Shown here: positions 26,472-34,704 of the stretch, piece by piece
How the letters are laid out: the number at the start of each line of letters is the position of its first letter
How positions within the stretch are numbered: position 1 is the stretch's first letter
NCBI GenBank assembly: GCA_002364215.1
Contig: DEXQ01000008.1
Span: 187,468-251,467, forward strand
Length of the DNA: 64,000 bases
Source: Aequorivita sp. UBA3180
Lineage (GTDB): Bacteria; Bacteroidota; Bacteroidia; Flavobacteriales; Flavobacteriaceae
Reading direction: 5' to 3'
The notes under the pieces: generated by a model
What the model was told of the DNA's origin: nothing
Databases searched by the model: none
What the model saw: only the letters and a program-made list of their open reading frames with translations
Position numbers and translations under genes: made by a program

Positions 26472-27683
26472 TTAATCTTTTTTTTGCAGCAAAGAAATAT
26501 AAAATCCATCAAATCCGCTTTTACTGGGCATTATTTTTTCTTCATTTAACAATGTGAAATCTTTTCCTTCTTCGCGACTTAAGAAAGCTTTCACCTGCAT
26601 TTCGTTTTCCGAAGGAAGTATAGAGCAAGTGGCATAAACCAATTGCCCGCCCGGTTTTACCATACGCGAATAACTGTCAAGCAGTTCCTTTTGTGTGGCG
26701 CGAATATTATCCAAAAATTCGGGCTGTAGTTTCCACTTGGCATCCGGATTTCTTTTTAAAACACCCAAGCCTGAGCACGGCGCGTCAATCAAAACCTTAT
26801 CAGCTTTATCGATCAATTTTTTTATCACTTTCGTGGAATCAATAACGCGGGTTTCAATATTGAAAATATCGTTGCGTCGGGCACGACGTTTCAGCTCGTT
26901 CAGCTTGTTTTCATAAATGTCCATTGCAATCAATTGGCCTTTGTTTTCCATCATTGTCGCAATGTGAAGACTTTTACCGCCGGCTCCGGCACAGGCATCT
27001 ATTACGCGCATTCCGGGTTTTGGATCGAGCATTTCCGCCACTTTTTGCGAAGAGGCATCCTGCACTTCAAACAACCCGTTTTTAAAAGCATCTGTTGTGA
27101 AAACATTGGCGCGTTCCTTCAGCTTTAAGGCATCGGGATAGTTTTTTAAAATCTCGGTTTCAATCTCAAGATCCGCCAATTCATTTTGAAGTTTTTCAAC
27201 TGTAGTTTTCAAGGTGTTTACTCGTAAAACCACATCTGCCTGTTGGTTTAAAGCAGCAATTTCATTATCCCACTTTTTGCCAAGTTCCTTCTGTCCCAAT
27301 TCATCCAACCAATCTGGAATAGATTCGCGGTACTTTCTGATTTTTGAAAGTTCATCAAATTTTCCCTTTATACGGCGGGTTGGGGTGTCTTCAAACTGTT
27401 TCCATTCTGGGATGGCAATCCCATTCAAAGTTGCCCAAACCGTAAATAACCTAAAAAGATTTGGACGGTCAAAAGGTTCGCGTACTTCGGCAATCTCGGC
27501 GTACAACCGTTTCCAACGTACAATATCGTAGGTAGTTTCGGCTATAAAAGCACGGTCGCGGGCACCCCAGCGCTTATCGCGCTTTAAGGTATTTTTTAGC
27601 ACCTTGTCCGCTTGCTTGTTTTCGTTAAAAATCAAGTGAAGGGAGTCTATGGTTGCGAATACTAAATTTCTGTGTAATTTCAT
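26472..27683 (-). CDS. RsmB/NOP-family RNA (cytosine-5) methyltransferase
   Basis: 403 residues from the ATG ending at 27683 (MKLHRNLVFATIDSLHLIF). The longer reading frame to 27782 is rejected because its extra residues are translated from a GAAATAC microsatellite. An N-terminal NusB/PUA-like region precedes an SAM-binding domain with DACAGAGGKSLHIATM, the motif-IV Cys in DAPCSGLGVLKRNPDAKW and the catalytic motif-VI Cys in YATCSILPSENEMQV. This is the RsmB/RsmF class that makes m5C in rRNA. A perfect -7 box lies at 27703-27710, directly beside the tandem-repeat block. Confidence 0.93.
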   Translation of the reverse strand: MKLHRNLVFATIDSLHLIFNENKQADKVLKNTLKRDKRWGARDRAFIAETTYDIVRWKRLYAEIAEVREPFDRPNLFRLFTVWATLNGIAIPEWKQFEDTPTRRIKGKFDELSKIRKYRESIPDWLDELGQKELGKKWDNEIAALNQQADVVLRVNTLKTTVEKLQNELADLEIETEILKNYPDALKLKERANVFTTDAFKNGLFEVQDASSQKVAEMLDPKPGMRVIDACAGAGGKSLHIATMMENKGQLIAMDIYENKLNELKRRARRNDIFNIETRVIDSTKVIKKLIDKADKVLIDAPCSGLGVLKRNPDAKWKLQPEFLDNIRATQKELLDSYSRMVKPGGQLVYATCSILPSENEMQVKAFLSREEGKDFTLLNEEKIMPSKSGFDGFYISLLQKKD

Positions 27684-27702
27684 TTTCTGCGTTTTGCGAT
27701 TG

Positions 27703-27710
27703 CAAAGGTA
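27703..27710 (-). promoter_or_regulatory. -7 promoter box of the RsmB-type gene
   Basis: Minus strand TACCTTTG matches TAnnTTTG, 19 bp before the chosen start. The GAAATAC array begins 21 bp further upstream, about where the -33 contact would be. Confidence 0.6.
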
Positions 27711-27731
27711 TCTTTTTAAACTTAGATTTTT

Positions 27732-27807
27732 GAAATACGAAATACGAAATACGAAATACGAAATACGAAATACGAAGTACAAAATACGAAAGCCGAAATC
27801 GAAATAA
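27732..27807 (+). repeat. GAAATAC heptad microsatellite
   Basis: Six perfect GAAATAC units (27732-27773) are followed by degenerate ones (GAAGTAC, AAAATAC, GAAAGCC, GAAATC, GAAATAA). It lies between two divergent promoters. Confidence 0.95.
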
Positions 27808-27814
27808 CTTTTAA

Positions 27815-27918
27815 GTAACTCAGTAACTCAGTAACTCAGTAACTCAGTAACTCAGTAACTCAGTAACCCAATAACCCAATAACCCAATAACCAAGTAACT
27901 CAATAACCCAATAACCCA
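27815..27918 (+). repeat. GTAACTCA octad microsatellite
   Basis: Thirteen 8-bp units without a gap: six GTAACTCA, then GTAACCCA and ATAACCCA variants. It ends one base before TTTG (27919-27922), a possible -33 element of the propeller-lipoprotein gene. Confidence 0.95.
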
Positions 27919-27937
27919 TTTGAAATTTTAGAATCAT

Positions 27938-27945
27938 TACTTTTG
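27938..27945 (+). promoter_or_regulatory. -7 promoter box of the BNR-propeller lipoprotein gene
   Basis: TACTTTTG fits TAnnTTTG, 15 bp before the ATG at 27961. A TTTG at 27919-27922 gives only a 15-bp spacer, shorter than usual, so the -33 assignment is uncertain. Confidence 0.5.
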
Positions 27946-27960
27946 CCAAAAATTGAATCT

Positions 27961-29004
27961 ATGCGTCTTGCCATTGCCACATTTATTGTCCTTTTTCTTT
28001 TTTCCTGTGAAAAGAAAACTGAAATTGAAATCAATTCCGTTGAAATAACCCCCGTTTTTATTGATAGTCTAAGTATTCGTGCCATCCAGCCTTTGGATGA
28101 AAAAAGGGTTTGGTTTTCGGCAGATAAGGGAAAGGTGGGATTGATTGATGGTGATACTCCCAAATTGGCAATTATAAAATACGGCGATTCATTATTACAC
28201 TTTCGTTCTATTGCAACCACAAAAGAGGCGGTTTTCGTTTTGAGTATTGCCAATCCGGCTGTGCTTTATAAAATTGGTTTTAATGGTACCGAAGCTACCA
28301 ATATAGAAGAAGTTTATAACGAAAAAGGCGAGAATGTTTTTTATGATTCCATGAAATTTTGGAATGATAACGAAGGTATTGCTATTGGCGATCCCGTGGA
28401 CAATTGTATGTCTGTAATCATAACTCGTGACGGTGGAAATACTTGGGTGAAATTGCCGTGCGAAAACCTTCCAAAGGTTGAAAAGGGCGAAGCGGCTTTT
28501 GCGGCAAGCAATAGTAATATAGCCGTTTTTGGCGATAACGCCTGGGTGGCAACTGGCGGAAAAAAATCGCGTGTGATGCATACCGCCGATAAAGGAAAAA
28601 CTTGGGAAATCTTTGATACGCCAATCCTTCGAGGCAAAGCAATGACTGGCATTTACAGTATTGATTTTAGGGATGAAAAGCATGGAATAATTTTCGGTGG
28701 AAATTGGGAAGACAAATCGTATAACGAAGGGAATAAAGCCATAACCAAAAACGGCGGAAAAACTTGGAGGTTGATTGCCAACGGCAAAGAACCGGGATAT
28801 CGTTCCTCCGTAAAATATATTCCCGGAACAGAAGGGCAGGGGATTGTAGCCATCGGTTCACCTGGAATTTCCTTTAGTGGCGATGGCGGAAAAAACTGGA
28901 AAGAACTTTCTAAAGAAGGATTTTTCGCTATTGAATTTGTAAACGATAGTATTGCTTTTGCTTCGGGAAATAACCGGATTTCAAAGTTGGTTTTTAGGGA
29001 ATAA
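27961..29004 (+). CDS. BNR/Ycf48-like beta-propeller lipoprotein
   Basis: 347 residues from the ATG at 27961, which puts the lipobox (FLFSC) at normal distance; the TTG 18 bp earlier overlaps the promoter box. Asp-box (BNR) repeats mark a sialidase- or Ycf48-like propeller: TRDGGNTWVKL, TADKGKTWEIF, TKNGGKTWRLI, SGDGGKNWKEL. Proteins of this kind are often annotated 'oxidoreductase' or 'glycosyl hydrolase' in Flavobacteriia without evidence; I see no catalytic residues. It is probably a lipid-anchored binding or assembly factor. The tandem arrays just upstream could modulate its expression. Confidence 0.85.
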   Translation: MRLAIATFIVLFLFSCEKKTEIEINSVEITPVFIDSLSIRAIQPLDEKRVWFSADKGKVGLIDGDTPKLAIIKYGDSLLHFRSIATTKEAVFVLSIANPAVLYKIGFNGTEATNIEEVYNEKGENVFYDSMKFWNDNEGIAIGDPVDNCMSVIITRDGGNTWVKLPCENLPKVEKGEAAFAASNSNIAVFGDNAWVATGGKKSRVMHTADKGKTWEIFDTPILRGKAMTGIYSIDFRDEKHGIIFGGNWEDKSYNEGNKAITKNGGKTWRLIANGKEPGYRSSVKYIPGTEGQGIVAIGSPGISFSGDGGKNWKELSKEGFFAIEFVNDSIAFASGNNRISKLVFRE

Positions 29005-29036
29005 CATTAAGATTTTTCAAGTGGGTATAGACCCAA

Positions 29037-29593
29037 TTAATAATTCGGTTCTATTTTTACTGAAGTCATTGTTAACGACCCTCCAACTGGCTTGTCGTTA
29101 AATAATGTTATCATTTCTTTTTCTTCTATTGGTGCTAATATATAAAGTAAAGGCAGTCAATGTTCTGGAGTTGGGATGGCCCAGTCAAAAGCTTTTCCTT
29201 GCGCTTTAAAATCGCTGAGTTTTTGGTGGTCTGAATTTAAAATAAGGGTTTTTATATTTTCGTTTGCTTCTGTTGCCCAATCAAAAGCATAGTTTTCTTT
29301 AATCTGTTCCAAGCGACCAAGCGCAACTTGTGTGCCTTACAGCCGCTACCAACAATAAAGACACTTTTTTTGCGAAGACTGCTTAGTTCCTTCGCCAATT
29401 CATAGTGAAATTCAGCTGGTTTTGAATAGTCTATACTCATTTTCAAGTACAGGAATATCAGTATTTGGGTAGAGGTGTTATATAACGCTCCAAGCACCGT
29501 GGTCCAGCCCCATATAATCCAGACCAACCTCGATTTCGGTAATAATACATTGTATTTCCTGTGCCAATTGCGGACTACTGGTGGCCGAATATT
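29037..29593 (-). pseudogene. Decayed 4,5-DOPA-type extradiol dioxygenase (YgiD family)
   Basis: Joining frames on the minus strand recovers an extradiol ring-cleavage dioxygenase of the YgiD/DODA family: SPQLAQEIQCIITEIE, GLDHGAWSVI, HLYPNTDIPVL, MSIDYSKPAEFHYELAKEL, VFIVGSGCKAHKLRLVAWN, then PIPTPEH-like DWAIPTPEH, LPLLYILAPIEEKE and GGSLTMTSVKIEPNY. Lesions: in-frame TAA at 29478-29480 after WSVI, a frameshift near 29438-29447, a second near 29292-29305, and a TGA at 29157-29159 where the family has Tyr. The N-terminal third with the first His ligands is missing beyond 29593. The 91-codon open frame inside is a fragment, not a gene. Confidence 0.88.
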
Positions 29594-29766
29594 ACAGCGT
29601 TATTTTAGGACTGCTTAAACTCTAGGTTCACCCATATATAAGCCATAGATAGAGTATGAATAGAGTATGAATAAAGTATGAAGCACAGAATCAAAACCCT
29701 AGGTTGAGCCCAGTCGAAACCTAATCACTCTTTGGTGGCGGGCAGTGTGACAGTTGAATTAAAACA
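29594..29766. other. Non-coding stretch with degenerate repeats
   Basis: No gene seen. Besides the 11-bp tandem repeat listed separately, CTAGGTTCACCC (about 29622) and CTAGGTTGAGCC (about 29699) are diverged copies of one another, and the second runs into CAGTCGAAACC, resembling a dispersed GC-rich motif common in Bacteroidota intergenic DNA (from memory). Probably remnant DNA left by loss of the dioxygenase 5' part. Confidence 0.4.
29649..29681 (+). repeat. 11-bp tandem repeat, three copies
   Basis: ATAGAGTATGA occurs twice, followed by ATAAAGTATGA, head to tail. Confidence 0.9.
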
Positions 29767-31470
29767 TTATTGTTCTGAAATCGTAATTCCGGCATCATCT
29801 TTCTTTGGCAATAAAACTTGAAGTAAAATGGCAATCCCCATTACAATTACACACCCCACCAAATTTAACCACAGATAGGGCATAAGGTCTATATACCAGA
29901 AATAGATAATGATAACTTGAGTGATTAGCGCAGCGATGAAAACCGCTTTGCTGCGCACATATTTTATAAAAAATGCAAGTAGAAATATTCCTAGAACATT
30001 TCCGTAGAAAATGGAACCGATAATGTTTACAAGCTGAATGAGGTTATCAAATAAATTTGCCGTACAGGCTACCACAATGGCAATAATTCCCCAAAGCAGT
30101 GTGAACCCGCGTGATGCTGCCACATAATGTTTTTCACGTTTTCCGGGTACGTTTCGTTTGTAAAGGTCTATGGTTGTGGTGCTTCCCAAGGCATTCAGTT
30201 CTGAAGCGGTTGAGGACATTGCGGCACTTAAAATTACGGCTAATAGCAAACCTATCAACCCACGCGGAAGGTTGTTTAGGATGAAATGTATAAAAACGTA
30301 ATCCTTATCATTTGTTTCGGCATTTGGATTTGCTTTTTTGATCACTGCTACCGACTGTTCCCGCAACTGCTTTTCGGTGTTGTTAAGGGTTTTAATTTCT
30401 TGGGCCAAGGTTTGTTTGGAAGCATCACTTTCGGCTTTTGAATAACTTATCTGCGTTGCGGCCAGTTCTTGGTCGATAGCTTCTTTTTGTGCTTCCAAAG
30501 CCTTGTATTCAGCTGCATATTCAGATTTTTTTACATCCTTAACGGCAGCAGGATTGAAATGCAACGGAGAGCTGTTGAATTGATAAAAAACAAAAACCAT
30601 GATCCCCACAAGCAATATGAAAAACTGCATAGGTACTTTTAGCAGACCGTTCATTATTAAACCCATTTGGCTCTGTTTCACACTTCTTCCGGAAAGATAG
30701 CGTTGCACTTGGCTTTGATCTGTTCCGAAGTAAGAAAGGGCCAAAAAAGTTCCGCCAATTATCCCACTCCAAAAAGTATAGCGGTTATCAAAATCAAATG
30801 AAAAATCGAGAATATCCATTTTGCCATTGGCACCGGCGATTTCAAGGGCTTTGGAAAACGAAATATCAAGCGGAAGATAATTTAGAATTAAAAGAAAAGC
30901 AATCAACATTCCGAAGAAAATAACCGCCATTTGCTGTTTTTGTGTAACACTTACAGCCTTTGTACCGCCGCTCACGGTGTAAATAATTACAAGCACTCCG
31001 ATGATAATATTCAAATAAATCAAGTTCCAGCCCAATACTGCCGAAAGTATGATAGAGGGCGCAAAAATGGTAATCCCGCAGGCCAATCCGCGCTGTATCA
31101 AAAATAGGATTGCGGTAAGTGTTCGTGTTTTTTTATCAAAACGGCTTTCAAGATATTCGTAGGCCGTATAAACATTCAGCTTGTGATAAATGGGTATAAA
31201 AACCAAACAGATTACAACCATTGCAATTGGCAATCCAAAATAGAACTGCACAAAGCCCATCCCGTCGTGAAAAGCTTGCCCGGGTGTGGAAAGAAAGGTA
31301 ATGGCGCTGGCTTGCGTTGCCATAACACTCAAACCAATGGTCCACCAATGGGCTGTGTTTCCGCCTTTTAAATAATCGCCCACGTCTTTTTGCTGGCGCG
31401 ATTTCCATGTGCCGTAAAGCACGATAAAAAGAAGGGTTCCGATTAAAACAATCCAATCAATCTGCTGCAT
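29767..31470 (-). CDS. Sodium:solute symporter (SSS family)
   Basis: A 567-residue, multi-helix membrane protein. N-terminal SSS segments include DYLKGGNTAHWWTIGLSVMA, TQASAITFLSTPGQAF and YEYLESRF; the sodium-site helix region AAMSSTASELNALGSTTTIDLYKR lies near residue 420. Between helices, about residues 312-385, is an unusual charged coiled-coil insert (KALEAQKEAIDQELAATQ and onward). The substrate cannot be told; relatives carry sugars, vitamins or organic acids. A 36-aa membrane protein gene ends on the base before its start codon. Confidence 0.93.
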   Translation of the reverse strand: MQQIDWIVLIGTLLFIVLYGTWKSRQQKDVGDYLKGGNTAHWWTIGLSVMATQASAITFLSTPGQAFHDGMGFVQFYFGLPIAMVVICLVFIPIYHKLNVYTAYEYLESRFDKKTRTLTAILFLIQRGLACGITIFAPSIILSAVLGWNLIYLNIIIGVLVIIYTVSGGTKAVSVTQKQQMAVIFFGMLIAFLLILNYLPLDISFSKALEIAGANGKMDILDFSFDFDNRYTFWSGIIGGTFLALSYFGTDQSQVQRYLSGRSVKQSQMGLIMNGLLKVPMQFFILLVGIMVFVFYQFNSSPLHFNPAAVKDVKKSEYAAEYKALEAQKEAIDQELAATQISYSKAESDASKQTLAQEIKTLNNTEKQLREQSVAVIKKANPNAETNDKDYVFIHFILNNLPRGLIGLLLAVILSAAMSSTASELNALGSTTTIDLYKRNVPGKREKHYVAASRGFTLLWGIIAIVVACTANLFDNLIQLVNIIGSIFYGNVLGIFLLAFFIKYVRSKAVFIAALITQVIIIYFWYIDLMPYLWLNLVGCVIVMGIAILLQVLLPKKDDAGITISEQ

Positions 31471-31581
31471 TTAGGCGAAGTTTTGCATTAATAAATAAAA
31501 CAGATAGATATAAACAGCATTGAACAAAAGCACTAGTGTGTACTTCCATTTCCAGACGAATTTTTGTTTTTCTTCGGTCAC
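31471..31581 (-). CDS. 36-residue single-span membrane protein upstream of the symporter
   Basis: GTG start at 31579-31581, TAA at 31471-31473, immediately before the symporter ATG (31468-31470). The peptide starts VTEEKQKFVWKWKYT, then a hydrophobic span (LVLLFNAVYIYLFYLLM) and ends QNFA. The basic/aromatic N-terminus followed by one helix is typical of small transporter-associated membrane proteins. Position between the PIG-L gene (10 bp) and the symporter (0 bp) argues for translation. It could be an accessory subunit or a translational-coupling leader. Start choice is uncertain since no ATG is in frame nearby. Confidence 0.6.
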   Translation of the reverse strand: MTEEKQKFVWKWKYTLVLLFNAVYIYLFYLLMQNFA

Positions 31582-31591
31582 TTTCTTAAAA

Positions 31592-34084
31592 TTATTTTCC
31601 GATTGAAAGCATATTCGCGAACAATCTGTATGCTCCGGGAACTCCAGCGGGTAGTTCGCGGAAAAAGCTCAATCCCGTATAAATATAATATCCTTTTCCG
31701 TATTTGGCCACAAGAAGCGAGCCTTTTGTTTGAGCTTCGTCTTTGTCGTTCATTCCCAGAATTGGTGTAAATTCCTTCGCCCATTCATCGGGGAAATACA
31801 AGCCGCGTTCCTGCACCCAGCCCTCAAAGTCTTTTTGTGTGATTTTGTTGGGGGTATTTAAAATGGGGTTCTGGGGCGCCAATATCCTCACTTCTGAAAA
31901 TTCATCGGTAACACGATCTCGCGAAAGTTTTAGCTCGTAAGGTGCAATATTTTCAGTAACCAAACCGCGACTGGTGTTGTATTGCACGATAATCGTACCG
32001 CCGTTTTCCACGTATTTGTTTAAGGCAGTTTGTGCGAAAGCTAGTTCAGGAACGGTATTATAAGCCCGAATTCCAATAACGATTGCGTCAAAATGCTGCA
32101 CATTTTCTGCGGAAATATTGGAGGGTTCAATTGTCGTAATAGAATACCCAATCTGCTTTAAACTCTCAGGAATTGCATCCCCCGCACCGTTTATGTAGCC
32201 TATATTCTGACCTTTTTTCTGAATATCAATTTTTGCAATTTTCGCTTCCGAAGGCAACAAAACACTTTGGTAAGGAATATGGTCATAATCAATTGTAACC
32301 AGCTCCTTATCGTAGCTTTTGCCATCGGTGGTTACAATTGTTTGTAAATATCCCTCACTTTGTCCGCTTGGCGGTGTTACGGTAAAATTGAAGGTTTTAG
32401 TTTCGCCATTTCTTTCAAGCTGAAATGCTTGCTGTGGTGGTTCAACTTTCCAGCCTTCGGGATGATTTAGGCTTACATTTCCGGAAATGTTATCTTTTCC
32501 GGCGCGAACGATTACTGAAACATTTTCAGCATCATCACTTGCAAAAATCAAAACCTTTTCGGAGATAGAGGCCGTGACTTCGGGCAATACTTCCAGTGGG
32601 CGATACACTTCACCTTTTACTGGATCGTTAAATTTGTAAATTATGTTTTTCGTGAAAGGAATTGTAAGGTTTCCAAACTGAAGTTCAAAAACTACTTTTT
32701 CCAAAGCGGGAGTTTCGGGAAGACCAATCATTGCTTCAGGCGCTGCATACATTCCTTCCGTGCCTTTTTCGTTTAACCAATAAGGGGAAGAGTATGATAG
32801 ATTGCTATTTCCTGCATTAATAGTTATATCAATATTTTTTTTATCATTAAAAGGCAGTGGTTCCGGTTCATTCCAAAGTATTTTTTCTTCGGAATTTTTA
32901 ACAGCTCGTAAAACAACAGCTACATTTCCGCGATTAACGGCTTCAATATTCACTTTGAAGATTTCATTCGGGTTTATTGAATTTACTTTGGAAACGGCTT
33001 CAATAAAAATGCCGCCGCAATCCAAAATCAATTGCTTTAATTGCTCGAGTTTTATTTTTTGCCAGTGACTATCTTTCAAGTTTGAAACCAACGGGTAGGC
33101 TTTCAGCAACTGCGGAAGCATTTCAGAAGGATTTTGAAAGTTGAAACTTTCTTCCAAAGGATTCAAAATCGCTCCAATTTCATTTCCGCCCTCAAGTCGC
33201 GACCAATTGGTGTTTATTCCTTCAAAAAGATTATTTTCGGTAGGCTTGCTGCCTTTCAACAATTCCAAATATTCAGTTTCTGCACCACGGGAACCTGTAC
33301 TGCCAAAGCCTTGCGATTTGTGCATGCTTCGACTCAAAGAGGCTATTTCACCATTGGAAAGCCCTAGGGCAGGGAAGTAGTTTCCAGTTTCCACTGAAAC
33401 GAGATTCGTTTTGTCTGCTTTTTCAAATTTTTCCTGGCTTCCGTAAAACCACCAGGAAGTATTGAAGAACAATCGCTGTGGTTTCCAAACCCCGTATTCC
33501 GTAGCTGATTTTGGAAATTTTGCAGCATCGTCAACCATATCAAAAGCTTCCACACTCAACATAGCCGAAGCTGTGTGATGCCCGTGCGTACTGCCGGGAC
33601 TGCGATGGTCAAAACGGTTTACGATAATGTCTGGTTTGAATTTTCTGATGGTCATGACCACATCGCTGAGCACCTCGTCTTTGGTCCAAAATTCAAAGGT
33701 TTCATTAGGGTTTTTGCTATAACCGAAATCATTGGCACGGGTAAAAAATTGTTGTCCGCCATCCGTTTTTCGGGCTGCAACAAGTTCCTGTGTGCGGATT
33801 ACGCCCAAAAGTTCGCGTAATTCAGAGCCAATTAAATTTTGCCCGCCATCTCCCCGTGTTATGGAAAGATAGGCAGTGTTTGCATGTACATCGTTGACCA
33901 AATAGGAGATGAGCCGGGTGTTTTCATCATCGGGATGTGCGGCTATAAATAGTGCAGACCCAACAAAATTTAATTTTTGAAGATCGTGGAATATTTCAGA
34001 GGCAGTAGGTTTTTTGGGAGCTTGAGCGGAGGCAACTATCGTGAGAAATAAAAATAGAAGTCTTAAAAAAAATGATTTATGCAT
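31592..34084 (-). CDS. Exported PIG-L family deacetylase, long form
   Basis: An 830-residue protein with a signal peptide (ending TIVASAQ). The PIG-L/LmbE zinc domain occupies about residues 40-260, with the AHPDDE metal motif at about 49 and the third ligand in STHGHHTAS. PIG-L enzymes remove acetyl groups from GlcNAc-type substrates. The remaining 500 residues contain Ig-like strands (SLNHPEGWKVEPPQQAFQL) and a glutamine-amidotransferase-like C-terminal domain (FDAIVIGIRAYNTVPELA, GGTIIVQYNTSRG), an arrangement usual for long Bacteroidota PIG-L proteins. Deacetylation of an extracellular amino sugar taken up by the next-door symporter is a reasonable but untested link. Confidence 0.9.
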   Translation of the reverse strand: MHKSFFLRLLFLFLTIVASAQAPKKPTASEIFHDLQKLNFVGSALFIAAHPDDENTRLISYLVNDVHANTAYLSITRGDGGQNLIGSELRELLGVIRTQELVAARKTDGGQQFFTRANDFGYSKNPNETFEFWTKDEVLSDVVMTIRKFKPDIIVNRFDHRSPGSTHGHHTASAMLSVEAFDMVDDAAKFPKSATEYGVWKPQRLFFNTSWWFYGSQEKFEKADKTNLVSVETGNYFPALGLSNGEIASLSRSMHKSQGFGSTGSRGAETEYLELLKGSKPTENNLFEGINTNWSRLEGGNEIGAILNPLEESFNFQNPSEMLPQLLKAYPLVSNLKDSHWQKIKLEQLKQLILDCGGIFIEAVSKVNSINPNEIFKVNIEAVNRGNVAVVLRAVKNSEEKILWNEPEPLPFNDKKNIDITINAGNSNLSYSSPYWLNEKGTEGMYAAPEAMIGLPETPALEKVVFELQFGNLTIPFTKNIIYKFNDPVKGEVYRPLEVLPEVTASISEKVLIFASDDAENVSVIVRAGKDNISGNVSLNHPEGWKVEPPQQAFQLERNGETKTFNFTVTPPSGQSEGYLQTIVTTDGKSYDKELVTIDYDHIPYQSVLLPSEAKIAKIDIQKKGQNIGYINGAGDAIPESLKQIGYSITTIEPSNISAENVQHFDAIVIGIRAYNTVPELAFAQTALNKYVENGGTIIVQYNTSRGLVTENIAPYELKLSRDRVTDEFSEVRILAPQNPILNTPNKITQKDFEGWVQERGLYFPDEWAKEFTPILGMNDKDEAQTKGSLLVAKYGKGYYIYTGLSFFRELPAGVPGAYRLFANMLSIGK

Positions 34085-34138
34085 AAAATTATAGTGCTGA
34101 TTTATTCAAAATCCTTCAAAGATACTTATTTGTGAAAA

Positions 34139-34699
34139 TTATTCGTGTGGGAGGCCTTCCTTATTTTTATCGAGTTCGTGTTGCTGTTCGTGAAACTCTT
34201 CGGCCTTTACAATACTCACGCCTTTTTGGAGCATCATGCTGTTGGGGTAGGTAACAATTTCGTTATCTTTTGTGTGCAGAATAATATGAAAAGTTTTTAT
34301 GTCTTCAATTATACCTTCACAGGGCATCTCCTTGTCATGGATTTTTATATAATCGCCTATTTTGTAGGGAAAGGTGAAAAACATTATCACGCCACTTGTT
34401 ACGTTGCTGAGTATTGACCATTGCGCAAAAAAAGCAATACCGATAACCGCAAAAACCGATGACATTACCAGCCCCAGATTTCTGAAATCCACTCCCCAAA
34501 TAAGTATGAGGCCCAAAACCATCAAAAAGAAAACGGCAAAGTCCACGTGTTTCATGATGAGACCCGTGCGGTGTTCAAGTCTTTCTATTTTTTTGGCAAA
34601 GTTGCGTACCGTTCTTTTGAGCATCAGTCTTATAAAGAGCAAAATCAGAATCAGGGCGGCAGATTCAATAAGTTGAAGGGTGTGTTCTTGAATATTCAT
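34139..34699 (-). CDS. Small mechanosensitive channel (MscS family)
   Basis: 186 residues from the ATG ending at 34699, chosen because the longer frame to 34762 would overlap the upstream lipoprotein gene by 58 bp. Three hydrophobic helices are followed by the MscS pore and beta-domain pattern (GIAFFAQWSILSNVTSGVIM, FPYKIGDYIKIHD, CEGIIEDIKTFHIIL, NEIVTYPNSMMLQKGV). It is shorter than MscS of E. coli and lacks most of the C-terminal cage domain. It should gate on membrane tension during hypo-osmotic shock. It starts 5 bp after the lipoprotein stop codon. Confidence 0.92.
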   Translation of the reverse strand: MNIQEHTLQLIESAALILILLFIRLMLKRTVRNFAKKIERLEHRTGLIMKHVDFAVFFLMVLGLILIWGVDFRNLGLVMSSVFAVIGIAFFAQWSILSNVTSGVIMFFTFPYKIGDYIKIHDKEMPCEGIIEDIKTFHIILHTKDNEIVTYPNSMMLQKGVSIVKAEEFHEQQHELDKNKEGLPHE

Positions 34700-34704
34700 A
34701 TTTT

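Noticed and set aside
27684..27782. N-terminal extension of the RsmB-type protein to 27782
   Set aside because: The added residues are a translated GAAATAC microsatellite, and a perfect promoter box lies downstream of that start.
27732..27918. CRISPR array
   Set aside because: Units are 7-8 bp, contiguous and without spacers; no cas genes nearby. They are microsatellites.
28195..28683. A 162-codon minus-strand open frame opposite the BNR-propeller gene
   Set aside because: Asp-box repeats are on the plus strand; the minus frame is their antisense reading.
29252..29527. A 91-codon open frame as an independent gene
   Set aside because: It is one frame of a decayed extradiol dioxygenase; matching family sequence continues in other frames on both sides.
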